The notes under the pieces were generated by a model. The model was not told where the DNA came from. It saw only the letters and a program-made list of their open reading frames with translations, and searched no databases. The position numbers and the translations under genes were made by a program. From assembly GCA_008363265.1 (NCBI GenBank), contig RHKR01000017.1, forward strand, positions 1-15,402: a DNA stretch of 15,402 bases, read 5' to 3'. The DNA is from Chlorobiota bacterium. GTDB lineage: Bacteria; Bacteroidota; Ignavibacteria; Ignavibacteriales; Ignavibacteriaceae. Shown in pieces: positions 1 to 6,880 of the stretch. Every line of letters starts with the position of its first letter. Position 1 is the stretch's first letter.

Positions 1-534
1 TTCCTCGGCGGTCAGGTTCGCAATCTTCTCGAGCCGGTGGTTCTGCTCTTTTTCGAGCTCTTCAAGTTCTTCTTCTTTCTGACGGATGGCGCGCTGTTTG
101 TCGTTGACTGACTGCTCAATGCGCTTGATCTCACTCTCTTTTGAGCGCACCTGTTCTATCTTCCTGTCGATCTGGTCTTCGCGGGAAGTGAGTGATTTTT
201 CCATGTTCTGGATGTTTTGGCGCTTCGAGTTGTATTCGTTGTCAAACTCAACTTTTTTCTTGTACCACTCGTCCTTTACCTCGAGTAGTTTTTCACGCTT
301 TATATTGTTGGCTTCTTTTTCAGCGTCTTTCAGAAGTTGAGCGACTCTTTCTTCTGCAGAGGCGATTATCTGTTTTGCCTTCTCCTCCGCGGCTGAAATT
401 ATCTCGCGTCCTTTATCTTCGGCGGCAGAAATGCTCTTCTTGCCAAAACGGTTGTTTATGTACCAACCGAGGTAGAAAAAGACAACAGTTGTCGCTAAAA
501 ATATCAGAATGATGATTATGATATCATCTGTCAT
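1..534 (-). CDS. rny: Ribonuclease Y, N-terminal part (runs off left edge)
   Basis: RNase Y is a membrane-anchored endoribonuclease that initiates mRNA decay. Only the first 178 codons are present and the reading frame is open to base 1. Visible are an N-terminal membrane segment (about residues 4-22, a run of Ile/Leu/Val/Phe after MTDD), then a long charged coiled coil rich in Glu, Lys, Arg and Gln, including repeats of the type SAAEEKAKQIIASAEERV. The last residues, NLTAEE, match the region just before the KH domain in this family. KH and HD domains would lie beyond the window. ATG at 534 is chosen because it directly precedes the membrane segment. The gene follows zapA and the structured intergenic RNA on the same strand. 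Family assignment is from recognition of the anchor plus coiled-coil pattern and is quite secure. Confidence 0.9.
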   Translation of the reverse strand, partial: MTDDIIIIILIFLATTVVFFYLGWYINNRFGKKSISAAEDKGREIISAAEEKAKQIIASAEERVAQLLKDAEKEANNIKREKLLEVKDEWYKKKVEFDNEYNSKRQNIQNMEKSLTSREDQIDRKIEQVRSKESEIKRIEQSVNDKQRAIRQKEEELEELEKEQNHRLEKIANLTAEE

Positions 535-546
535 TGAATGTAGTCT

Positions 547-759
547 CCGTAATGTATAAAGCCGTTCCGGCCGGAAGAGTCATTTAAAGAAAGAACCCTT
601 TAATGACATCTTGGGTAATTGACCCTGAGCTTTTTGCTTCCACCGTCACAAATAAATGTGAGCCCGCGAGCGGGTTGAGGCCTGCAATACGCCTTTGGAG
701 TCCAAATCCCATTGAATTTACATATGGTTCTTTTATGTATACATCAACCGACCGTACGG
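547..759 (-). ncRNA. Structured intergenic RNA candidate, possibly 6S RNA (ssrS-like)
   Basis: The zapA-rny gap is too long and too structured for a simple spacer. On the minus strand AAAGAACC (733-726) pairs perfectly with GGTTCTTT (597-590). Further in, TGGG pairs with CCCA and GACTC pairs with GGGTC, separated by symmetric internal loops (about 14x14, then 5x5 nt). Apical hairpins follow, with stems CCCG/CGGG and TCACA/TGTGA. Further out, ATGTATA (near 744-738) can pair with TATACAT (558-552), and CCGT (759-756) with ACGG (550-547). This long, interrupted hairpin of about 150-210 nt with a central bulge resembles 6S RNA, which lies directly downstream of zapA in proteobacteria. A TAnnTTTG box overlaps the zapA stop codon upstream. 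The RNA reading is inference; a leader element of rny or a small coding gene remain possible. Ends are approximate. Confidence 0.45.
565..576. repeat. 12-bp perfect palindrome
   Basis: TTCCGGCCGGAA is a perfect palindrome between the structured RNA candidate and the rny start. On the minus strand it overlaps a small GCCG-GAA-CGGC hairpin followed by TTTATA, which could act as a weak terminator or processing signal for the upstream RNA, or be a protein-binding site. Neither role is demonstrated. Confidence 0.4.
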
Positions 760-767
760 CAAAACTA
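760..767 (-). promoter_or_regulatory. Candidate -7 box (TAnnTTTG) for the intergenic RNA
   Basis: TAGTTTTG matches the Bacteroidota -7 consensus TAnnTTTG exactly and its TAG is also the zapA stop codon. No convincing TTG -33 element lies 17-23 nt upstream, so this is a half-supported promoter. Transcription would start near 754, just ahead of the outer inverted repeat. Confidence 0.3.
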
Positions 768-1061
768 AGACGGACTGTGAGTGGAGTGGGGTTCGAGAAG
801 CAATTTCAACGATTTAATCTTCTCAGAAGCTTTCGATGTGATCTCTTTGTTTCTGTCTCTCTCAATAAAATAGTCGTAAGCGATGTTAAGAGCAGCAATT
901 ACGGCTACAGTTTGCACAGGTTGATTGGGCAGCTCCTGGCGGGTGTCCTCCATTACCTGATCAACATACTTGGCGAGTTCTTTCGCAAGATCCTCGTTAT
1001 CTACTAAAAGAGAGTATTCTTTATCGAATATTTTAATTTTTAGCTTCTTTTTGTCACTCAT
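765..1061 (-). CDS. zapA: Cell division protein ZapA
   Basis: ZapA binds FtsZ at the division ring and promotes filament bundling. The 98-residue product has the family layout: an N-terminal beta segment (KLKIKIFDKEYSLLVDNED), a helix beginning LAKELAKYVDQVMED, a hydrophobic stretch (TVAVIAALNIAYDYF), and a C-terminal coiled-coil segment. Length is normal for the family. ATG at 1061 is the natural start, 23 nt after the coiled-coil gene upstream, so the two are probably cotranscribed with pheST. The downstream gap to rny holds the structured RNA candidate. Confidence 0.85.
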   Translation of the reverse strand: MSDKKKLKIKIFDKEYSLLVDNEDLAKELAKYVDQVMEDTRQELPNQPVQTVAVIAALNIAYDYFIERDRNKEITSKASEKIKSLKLLLEPHSTHSPS

Positions 1062-1084
1062 CTCGATTGTCCGCCGGTTGATAT

Positions 1085-1408
1085 CTAAAGATTGATCAAA
1101 TGCCTGTTTATTTTTAGAATAAGGTCATTGATCTTCTGGGCCATGATCGCCTTTTCATGTTCACTCATCTGTTCAAAGAGCGAAAGGCTGCCGCCAAATG
1201 AACCCGTCTTCAGGGTTTCATTCTCGGCTTCAAGTTCGGCCACTCTCTTTCGGAGTCCTTTGTTCTCTTCAAGTATCTTTGTCAGCCGCGACTCAAGGGC
1301 ATTCCTCTCCTCACTAATTCGGCTGCGGTCGGCCAAAAGGCTTTTCAACGATCGCTCAAGAGATTCAAGGTCGCTGAACATTACGTCGATCTTGGTCAGG
1401 TCACTCAA
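1085..1408 (-). CDS. Small coiled-coil protein, ZapB-like
   Basis: The 107-residue product is mostly coiled coil: charged heptad-like sequence from about residue 15 to 68 (for example RISEERNALESRLTKILEE and LRKRVAELEAENETLK), then a Gly/Ser break and a second short helix. It has no membrane segment or catalytic motif. Its position directly before zapA suggests a cell-division partner of the ZapB type, but coiled coils are poor evidence for orthology. The longest frame begins with TTG at 1408, immediately after the pheT stop (TGA then TTG). An in-frame ATG at 1381 would give a 98-residue product and is equally plausible. Tight spacing with pheT implies translational coupling. Confidence 0.6.
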   Translation of the reverse strand: MSDLTKIDVMFSDLESLERSLKSLLADRSRISEERNALESRLTKILEENKGLRKRVAELEAENETLKTGSFGGSLSLFEQMSEHEKAIMAQKINDLILKINRHLINL

Positions 1409-3814
1409 TCAGTTTCCTCGTAAAACTGCGTTGAATTGTTTCGTTATTTTGTTTATCAATCCGGAAAACTCTTTTTCAACCTCTTCTTCTGTCAGGGTTC
1501 TTTCTTTATCAAAGAACTCAAGAGTGAACGCGAGGCTCACTTTACCCTCACCGAGCACTTTATCATTCTCGTACTTGTCGAAAAGATCAACACTCTTTAG
1601 AAGAGAGGAAGAATTTTTCCTGATAAATGCGGCAATGTCGCCATACTTGATGTTTGAGTCAAATATGAGAGCCATATCGCGGACGATCTTTGGATATTTA
1701 AGCAGGGGAACATACTTCCTCAACTTATCCGAATTTCGCTGAATGCAATTTACGAATAATTCAGCACAAAAAACAACTTGTTTTATATCATATTTAGCCG
1801 CGAAAGCATCGGTCACCTTACCGTAGGTACCCAACTTCTCTTCACCGGCAAAGATATCGGCAGAATACTCGTATATCCCCTGCTCTTCAGTGTTGTACAC
1901 ATAGGATAACTTGTTTGTATTCAAATAAGTTTCAAGCAACGAGTTCAAGTAACCTTTAAGGTCATGGATATCAAAAAAGCGCTCTTCACTGCTCCAGGTT
2001 TTCTGTGAGGCACGACCGGTCAGAATGATCGAAATGGCGCTTTGTTCGCTGATATTTTCAAACGAAGTGAGACTCTCGCCAACCTTGTTTATTACGTGAC
2101 CCGTCTCGAAGAGCATAAGGTCTTTTTCACCGTTATTGATGTTGTGTCTTACCGTATCGAGCCCTCCCTGTATGAGCGATGTTCTGAGAACTGACATTTC
2201 CGCGTTCAGGGGGTTCATCAGCACAACCGGTTCACCCGTCGCTTTTGCTGTCTCGAACGGCTGCAGCGAGTTATTCATGATCTCATTGAAACCAAAACCG
2301 ATCATCTTCGCGCGAAGTGAGTTAAGGGTTTCCATATAGTCAATTGATGACTCCAAAGGTGATGTGACCCTCTCAACCGGTGGTATATTGTCATAACCGT
2401 TGATCCTTGCGATCTCCTCGATAAGGTCTATCTCCCTTTCAACATCGGGTCTGAAACCGGGTATTTCCACCGTTAACTTCTCTGAATCACCTCCGACAAC
2501 CCTGAACTCGAGGTTCTGAAGGATCGAGAGGACAAAATCGTCAGGTACATGATAGCCTAGTATTTTTTCGACACGGGCATATCTAAGATCAACTGTTTTG
2601 GTTATCAGTTTGTCTGAAACAACATCAAGCTCACCCATTAAAACTATTCCGCCGGCAAACTGTACCATAAGCTCAGCTGCTCTTAATGCGGCGGTCATTG
2701 TGCCTTCATAATTCGTTCCTCTTTCGAAACGGTACGAAGCCTCAGTTGATAGACCAAGATATCTTGCCGATCTCCTCACGCTTGTCGGGTTGAAGTAGGC
2801 ACTCTCTATCAAAATGTTCCTGGTATTTTCGTGTACTTCAGAGTTTTCACCGCCCATAATGCCTGCAATAGCCACTTCCTTTTCGCCATCGCAGATCATC
2901 AACACAGAATCCCGCAGTTCCCTCTCAACTGAATCGAGAGTGGTGAATTTCGAACCGTTTTTCGATCTCTTAACCACGATCTTGCTGCCGCTGAGGTTAT
3001 CCAGGTCGAAAGCGTGAAGCGGTTGCCCCAACTCGAGCATTATGTAGTTGGTAATATCAACAATGTTGTTGATCGGACGCATACCAGCCATCTTCAGGCG
3101 GCTTTTCATCCAGTCCGGCGACTCGCCGATCTTCACATCTTTTACTACCACAGCCGAGTATCTCGGGCAGTTCTCAAGGTCTTCTATCTCAATGGCTACC
3201 TTGTCCCCGATCTTCTCAGAGTCACGGGAGATCACAGGTTCTTTTTTCCTGAGAGGACGGTTGAGCAGCGCTGAAAGGTCCCTGGCCACGCCAATATGGC
3301 TTAATGCATCGGGTCTGTTGGGGGTAATTCCGATCTCGAATACGACATCGTTGTATCCGATAGCTTCTGCAAGCGGTAATCCGGGTATCGTATTTTCGGG
3401 AAGGACAAGAATGCCCGAGTGGTCGTTCGATATCCCAAGTTCAGCCTCTGAGCAGATCATACCCTGTGAGAGCTGGCCGCGGAGTTTTGTGCTTTTGATA
3501 ACAAAATCCGAGTCAGGTATTCTTGCTCCTTCGCAGGCGAGAGCCACTTTCTGACCGGCAGCCACATTCGGCGCTCCGCAAACGATCTGCAGCACTTCGT
3601 TTCCGGTGCTTACCTTGCAGAGCGACAGTTTATCCGCATTGGGGTGTTTTTCTTTTTCCACCACTTCCGCGGTTATAAAATTGTTGTAAACCTGACGGTA
3701 ATCGGTTATTCCCTCAACCTCCAGGCCCGCCATTGTAAGTTCTTGGGCGATCTTTTCATCCGAAATGTCGTTTAGATCGATATATTCGTTTAACCAGCTT
3801 AATACTATTTTCAC
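1409..3814 (-). CDS. pheT: Phenylalanine--tRNA ligase beta subunit
   Basis: Beta chain of the alpha2-beta2 phenylalanyl-tRNA synthetase, which charges tRNA-Phe in the cytoplasm. The 801 residues match the usual bacterial length (about 800). Recognisable parts in order are the N-terminal MKIVLSWLNEYIDL segment, the EMAP-II-like tRNA-binding OB fold (about residues 40-150), the B3/B4 editing region followed by STEASYRFERG (about residue 360), the B5 region ending near GYDNIPP (about 475), the catalytic-like core, and a C-terminal anticodon-binding FDX-ACB domain starting near LKYPKIVRDMALIFD. The start codon is GTG at 3814, 12 nt downstream of the pheS stop. The gene appears intact. Confidence 0.97.
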   Translation of the reverse strand: MKIVLSWLNEYIDLNDISDEKIAQELTMAGLEVEGITDYRQVYNNFITAEVVEKEKHPNADKLSLCKVSTGNEVLQIVCGAPNVAAGQKVALACEGARIPDSDFVIKSTKLRGQLSQGMICSEAELGISNDHSGILVLPENTIPGLPLAEAIGYNDVVFEIGITPNRPDALSHIGVARDLSALLNRPLRKKEPVISRDSEKIGDKVAIEIEDLENCPRYSAVVVKDVKIGESPDWMKSRLKMAGMRPINNIVDITNYIMLELGQPLHAFDLDNLSGSKIVVKRSKNGSKFTTLDSVERELRDSVLMICDGEKEVAIAGIMGGENSEVHENTRNILIESAYFNPTSVRRSARYLGLSTEASYRFERGTNYEGTMTAALRAAELMVQFAGGIVLMGELDVVSDKLITKTVDLRYARVEKILGYHVPDDFVLSILQNLEFRVVGGDSEKLTVEIPGFRPDVEREIDLIEEIARINGYDNIPPVERVTSPLESSIDYMETLNSLRAKMIGFGFNEIMNNSLQPFETAKATGEPVVLMNPLNAEMSVLRTSLIQGGLDTVRHNINNGEKDLMLFETGHVINKVGESLTSFENISEQSAISIILTGRASQKTWSSEERFFDIHDLKGYLNSLLETYLNTNKLSYVYNTEEQGIYEYSADIFAGEEKLGTYGKVTDAFAAKYDIKQVVFCAELFVNCIQRNSDKLRKYVPLLKYPKIVRDMALIFDSNIKYGDIAAFIRKNSSSLLKSVDLFDKYENDKVLGEGKVSLAFTLEFFDKERTLTEEEVEKEFSGLINKITKQFNAVLRGN

Positions 3815-3826
3815 TTTGTCACCATA

Positions 3827-4837
3827 TCAAAATTGTTTCAGGAACCTGACATCATTCTCGAAGAGAAGCCGTATATCGTTGATGTCGTGTTTCAGCATCG
3901 CGATCCTCTCGATACCCATACCGAACGCGTAACCGGTCACTTCTTCCGGGTCGTAACCGACGGATTTGAAGACATTGGGATCAACCATGCCGCAACCGAG
4001 TATCTCGAGCCAGCCTGAGTGCTTGCACACCCTGCAGCCGGATCCGCCACAGATGAAACATGTAATATCCATCTCGGCACTCGGTTCTGTGAACGGGAAG
4101 AAACTCGGGCGGAACTTGTATTTAACACTGCTTCCGTAATACTCCTTTGCGAAGTGAACGAGCGTGCCCTTCAGTTCGGCAAATGTTACATTCTTGTCAA
4201 CATAAATACCGTCAACCTGATGGAACATGCAGTAGCTCCTCGAGTTGATCGCCTCGTTCCTGTACACCCTTCCGGGCATGATCGCTCTGATCGGCGGAGC
4301 CTGTTTCTCCATGATCCTGACCTGTACAGGTGTTGTGTGGGTCCTGAGAACGAAGTCGTTGTTCACGAAGAAGGTATCCTGCATGTCTCTGGCGGGATGA
4401 TCCGCCGGGAAATTAAGGGCACCGAAATTGTTCCAATCTGATTCGATCTCCGGCCCTGTAACTACCGAAAAACCGATCTTTTTGAAGATCGACATTATCT
4501 CTGTCATCGTCTGTGGTATAAGGTGCGCGGTACCCGAAGCAGGCATCCTTCCCGGAAGAGAAAGATCGATCTTCGGTGCAGCCGCTTTGCTGCTGAGCTC
4601 GATGCTTTCCTTCAGTTCATCGTACTTCGACTGTAATTCCTCACGCAGAATGTTAAGTTCCTTACCCAAAACCCTTTTTTCTTCCGGGGTTACGGATTTA
4701 AACTCTTCAAACAGATTGGCTACAATTCCGTTTCTGCTGAGGTATTTTATCCTGAGGTCTTCCAGTTCCCTGGCAGACCGTACATTCACAACATCTGAAG
4801 TGAATGAATTTCTTGTGTCACTGATCTTGTTCAGCAT
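3827..4837 (-). CDS. pheS: Phenylalanine--tRNA ligase alpha subunit
   Basis: Catalytic subunit of phenylalanyl-tRNA synthetase (class II). An N-terminal coiled coil of about 85 residues for tRNA binding is followed by the catalytic domain: HPARDMQDTFF, the motif 2 region around RSYCMFHQVDG, and motif 3 (GMGIERIAML) near the C terminus. A CxxC-x4-CxxC cluster (CFICGGSGCRVC) sits in the loop before SGWLEILGCGMVDP; such cysteine clusters occur in many bacterial PheS proteins. ATG at 4837 (MLNKISDT) is preferred; the open frame extends three codons to a TTG at 4846. The ATG lies only 24 nt after the U-tract of an intrinsic terminator following rplT, so expression probably depends on readthrough or attenuation, or on an unseen promoter. 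Confidence 0.97.
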   Translation of the reverse strand: MLNKISDTRNSFTSDVVNVRSARELEDLRIKYLSRNGIVANLFEEFKSVTPEEKRVLGKELNILREELQSKYDELKESIELSSKAAAPKIDLSLPGRMPASGTAHLIPQTMTEIMSIFKKIGFSVVTGPEIESDWNNFGALNFPADHPARDMQDTFFVNNDFVLRTHTTPVQVRIMEKQAPPIRAIMPGRVYRNEAINSRSYCMFHQVDGIYVDKNVTFAELKGTLVHFAKEYYGSSVKYKFRPSFFPFTEPSAEMDITCFICGGSGCRVCKHSGWLEILGCGMVDPNVFKSVGYDPEEVTGYAFGMGIERIAMLKHDINDIRLLFENDVRFLKQF

Positions 4838-4859
4838 GGCTATCAATTTAATATTTAAA

Positions 4860-4902
4860 TAAAAAAACCCTCTTAATCGGATTTTCTTCCGAGAAAGAGG
4901 GT
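4860..4902 (-). terminator. Intrinsic terminator or attenuator between rplT and pheS
   Basis: On the minus strand ACCCTCTT (4902-4895) pairs with AAGAGGGT, flanking an inner CTCGG/CCGA-type stem and an AAGAAAAT loop, and the hairpin is followed directly by seven T residues. This is a strong rho-independent terminator. It lies after the rplT stop and just before pheS, a position comparable to the pheST attenuator of enterobacteria. No leader peptide rich in Phe codons is seen. Confidence 0.85.
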
Positions 4903-4921
4903 GTAAAACTTCAAAGGTTTA

Positions 4922-5269
4922 TTAGCTTTTAACCAGAGCCGCGAGTTCCGCGAAAACCTGCGGATTTTCAGCCGCGAGATTTGCCAGCACTTTGCGATTG
5001 ATGGCTACACCCTTCTTGCTCAGGCCCGAAATAAACGAAGAGTAATTGAGTCCGTGAATTCTGGCCCCGGCATTTATTCTTGCTATCCAGAGTCTTCTGT
5101 ACTCGCGTTTCTTCAGTTTTCTGCCAACGTAAGCGTGGGTAAGACCCTTCTCAACGTGGTTCTTGGCAATGGTGTAAACATTTTTTCTTGATCCCCAGTA
5201 ACCTTTTGCAAGTTTAAGGATCTTTTTTCTTCTGTGGTGGGAAGCTACATTATTTTGTGATCTTGGCAT
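4922..5269 (-). CDS. rplT: 50S ribosomal protein L20
   Basis: L20 is an early-assembly protein of the large ribosomal subunit that binds 23S rRNA, and in several bacteria it also represses its own operon. The 115-residue sequence is full length and highly typical: basic N terminus (MPRSQNNVASHHRRKKILKL), AKGYWGSRKN, then RRLWIARINAGAR and GLSKKGVAINRKVLANLA. ATG at 5269 is supported by an AAGGA-type sequence upstream. It lies 15 nt after rpmI in the conserved infC-rpmI-rplT order and is followed by a strong terminator. Confidence 0.98.
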   Translation of the reverse strand: MPRSQNNVASHHRRKKILKLAKGYWGSRKNVYTIAKNHVEKGLTHAYVGRKLKKREYRRLWIARINAGARIHGLNYSSFISGLSKKGVAINRKVLANLAAENPQVFAELAALVKS

Positions 5270-5284
5270 TTTCTATTATCCTTC

Positions 5285-5476
5285 CTATTGCAACATTCTT
5301 TTGATCTTTGGAGCATCCTGATCGGTCACCATGGTGCCTTTTCTCAGGTGTCTTTTTCTCTTTGTTGTTTTGGAAGTAAGAATATGGCTTCTGAAAGCTT
5401 TCTTACGTTTGTAGCCGCCCGATGCGGTTTCCTTGAACGTCTTCCGCGCTCCGCGGTTCGATTTCATTTTTGGCAT
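5285..5476 (-). CDS. rpmI: 50S ribosomal protein L35
   Basis: L35 is a small basic protein of the large ribosomal subunit. The 63-residue product has the typical [17 protein letters not shown] start, the [20 protein letters not shown] core and the C-terminal [10 protein letters not shown]. Length is normal. It begins with ATG, 15 nt after infC, and is followed after another 15 nt by rplT, so all three are almost certainly one transcript. Confidence 0.97.
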   Translation of the reverse strand: MPKMKSNRGARKTFKETASGGYKRKKAFRSHILTSKTTKRKRHLRKGTMVTDQDAPKIKRMLQ

Positions 5477-5491
5477 GTTACTGTCCCGAAT

Positions 5492-6052
5492 TTATTTCTT
5501 TTTGGTTTTGTTTTTTATCGGTACAACTATCACATTCATATTTCGTCCCTCCAGTTTGATTGGAGATTCTACTTTAGCGATTTCTGAAATTTTCTCGACA
5601 AACTTGTTCAGAAGTGTCTCCCCGAGCTGGGTATAAGCCATCTCGCGGCCTTTGAACATTACCGACGCCTTAACTTTGTTCCCTTCTTCAAGGAAGTTAA
5701 TCGCATGTTTGGTCTTAAACTCGAAATCGTGAGAGTCGGTATTCGGATGGAACCTTATCTCTTTGAGTATTTGTACCACTTGATTTTTTCTTTGGGTTTT
5801 CTCCCGCTTCTGCTTTTCGTATTTAAACTTACCGTAGTTGATGATCTTACAGACAGGTGGTTCTGCCTTCGGAGCGATCTCTACAAGATCAAGTTCTTTA
5901 CTCCTGGCGATTTGAATTGCAGCCCTTGTTTCAAGAACTCCCAACTGTGAACCGTCAGAGTCGATTACACGTACCTGAGGAACTCTGATTTCCTCGTTGA
6001 TCCTGGTGGTATCCTTCGGATCTTTAGAACTTGTATTGTTGTCTTGTATCAA
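5492..6052 (-). CDS. infC: Translation initiation factor IF-3
   Basis: IF-3 binds the 30S subunit, prevents premature 50S joining and checks start-codon and initiator-tRNA pairing. The product shows the IF3-N domain (RINEEIRVPQVRVIDSDGSQLGVLETRAA, quoted here only as its first half RINEEIRVPQVRV), a linker KFKYEKQKREKTQRKNQ, and the IF3-C domain with KEIRFHPNTDSHDFEFK. Length (186 residues) is normal. No ATG is available: the frame has TTG at 6052, ATC at 6061 and, farther upstream, ATA before an in-frame TGA. ATC is preceded at close range by AAAGG. Noncanonical starts are known for infC in other bacteria and allow autoregulation, since IF-3 discriminates against them. Start is therefore uncertain. 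Confidence 0.95.
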   Translation of the reverse strand: MIQDNNTSSKDPKDTTRINEEIRVPQVRVIDSDGSQLGVLETRAAIQIARSKELDLVEIAPKAEPPVCKIINYGKFKYEKQKREKTQRKNQVVQILKEIRFHPNTDSHDFEFKTKHAINFLEEGNKVKASVMFKGREMAYTQLGETLLNKFVEKISEIAKVESPIKLEGRNMNVIVVPIKNKTKKK

Positions 6053-6092
6053 ATTCCGGATTTTGCCTTTCAGCTGTTTGTAAAATATTCAT

Positions 6093-6118
6093 CAAAATAA
6101 ACCGGATCGTCATCCGGT
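6093..6118 (-). terminator. Intrinsic terminator of the tRNA-Leu/tRNA-Val transcript
   Basis: Two bases after the tRNA-Val CCA end, ACCGGAT (6118-6112) and ATCCGGT (6107-6101) form a perfect 7-bp stem with a GACG loop, followed by TTATTTTG. This separates the tRNA transcript from infC, which must then have its own promoter within about 40-60 nt or rely on readthrough. Confidence 0.75.
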
Positions 6119-6120
6119 GC

Positions 6121-6197
6121 TGGTGGGTTCTACAGGAGTCGAACCTGTGACCTTCTGTACGTCAAACAGACGCTCTAGCCAACTGAGCTAAGAACCC
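6121..6197 (-). tRNA. tRNA-Val (anticodon GAC)
   Basis: A full cloverleaf reads on the minus strand: acceptor GGGTTCT/AGAACCC, D arm with GCTCAGTTGGCTAGAGC, anticodon stem TCTGT/ACAGA around loop TTGACGT (anticodon GAC), and T arm ACAGG-TTCGACT-CCTGT. The discriminator A and CCA tail are encoded. It reads valine GUC and GUU codons. It lies 24 nt after tRNA-Leu on the same strand and is followed by a terminator. Confidence 0.97.
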
Positions 6198-6221
6198 ATA
6201 AGAACTTTTTCCGCCGATTAA

Positions 6222-6309
6222 TGGTACCGAGAGCCGGGGTCGAACCGGCACGGGAGAAACTCCCACGGGATTTTAAGTCCCGTGCGTCTACCTATTCCGC
6301 CATCCCGGC
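6222..6309 (-). tRNA. tRNA-Leu (anticodon UAA)
   Basis: A class II tRNA of 88 nt including an encoded CCA. Acceptor GCCGGGA pairs with TCTCGGT using G-T wobbles. The anticodon stem CGGGA/TCCCG surrounds loop CTTAAAA (anticodon TAA). A long variable arm (TGGGAG-TTT-CTCCC type) is followed by T arm GCCGG-TTCGACC-CCGGC. It is the first gene of a two-tRNA transcript driven by a promoter at 6328-6358. Confidence 0.97.
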
Positions 6310-6327
6310 ACGCAAAAATTTAGATTA

Positions 6328-6358
6328 CAAATATAGCTTTAAAGCGCCAAATAACCAA
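6328..6358 (-). promoter_or_regulatory. Bacteroidota-type promoter for tRNA-Leu/tRNA-Val
   Basis: On the minus strand TTTTG (TTG at 6358-6356), a 20-nt spacer and TATATTTG (6335-6328) match the -33/-7 consensus of the Bacteroidota housekeeping sigma factor. The expected start would be roughly 10-15 nt ahead of the tRNA-Leu 5' end. The promoter begins within ten bases of the end of the lipoprotein gene. Confidence 0.75.
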
Positions 6359-6367
6359 AATATCTTT

Positions 6368-6862
6368 TTACCGGCCCGGCAACTGATTCAGTTTTGTAAA
6401 CTTCATTTCGCGCGATTCAAGAATGATCCACTTCCCCTCCCGTGTCTTCCCAAGTATGTGGCGGGTAATTGCCACATGGTCATCGAACTGCGGTCCGTTT
6501 ACTCTCCTGACCTCCATTTCAACCTCCACTTCGGCGGTTCTGTCATCCTTCCTGAGTACTTTGAAATCACGCACAATGTAGTCAAGGTCGTAAAGTTTTG
6601 TGACCGATTCAAAATAATTGAGCGCGTTTATCGAATCGAGACCGGTGACCCGGATCGTGGTCAGATACTCTTTCGAATTCTTTCCCTTCAATGCCTGGAT
6701 CTGCATATTAAAAACCGCCTTAAGTTCCGCGTCACCCGTATCACTCATCGACACTTTTACGGAATCACCCGTGCCGTTGTTGTTGCGCTCATCCGGTCCG
6801 CACCCCGTGAGAAGGAACAACGCCGCGGTCACAGCACAAAAGCCAAAAAATCTAAAAAACAT
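6368..6862 (-). CDS. Small lipoprotein, possibly NTF2/SnoaL-like fold
   Basis: A 164-residue predicted lipoprotein. The N terminus has a short hydrophobic signal ending in LLTGC, with Cys21 as the lipidation site, then a Gly/Asn/Asp-rich linker. The remainder (about residues 45-164) alternates a helix (AELKAVFNMQIQALKGKNSKEY) with beta-like segments (TAEVEVEMEVRRVNG, KWIILESREMKF), a pattern seen in NTF2/SnoaL-like proteins. No catalytic residues are evident and the function is unknown. ATG at 6862 is the only start that places the signal at the N terminus. It is transcribed divergently from the CAU tRNA, with promoters that seem to overlap. Confidence 0.8.
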   Translation of the reverse strand: MFFRFFGFCAVTAALFLLTGCGPDERNNNGTGDSVKVSMSDTGDAELKAVFNMQIQALKGKNSKEYLTTIRVTGLDSINALNYFESVTKLYDLDYIVRDFKVLRKDDRTAEVEVEMEVRRVNGPQFDDHVAITRHILGKTREGKWIILESREMKFTKLNQLPGR

Positions 6863-6880
6863 TCTCTTGCAAAATTTGTT

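Noticed and set aside
603..1007. 134-codon plus-strand ORF across the zapA-rny spacer and into zapA
   Set aside because: It is antisense to zapA for most of its length, and the rest is antisense to the structured RNA candidate. No signal, domain or start context supports it.
1092..1742. 216-codon plus-strand ORF
   Set aside because: Antisense to the coiled-coil gene and pheT; Ser/Arg/Phe-rich composition typical of a shadow frame.
4019..4441. Plus-strand ORF with CxH-like residues
   Set aside because: Lies entirely antisense to the pheS catalytic domain, which is well conserved.
5285..5587. Plus-strand ORFs opposite rpmI and infC
   Set aside because: Antisense shadows of strongly conserved translation genes.
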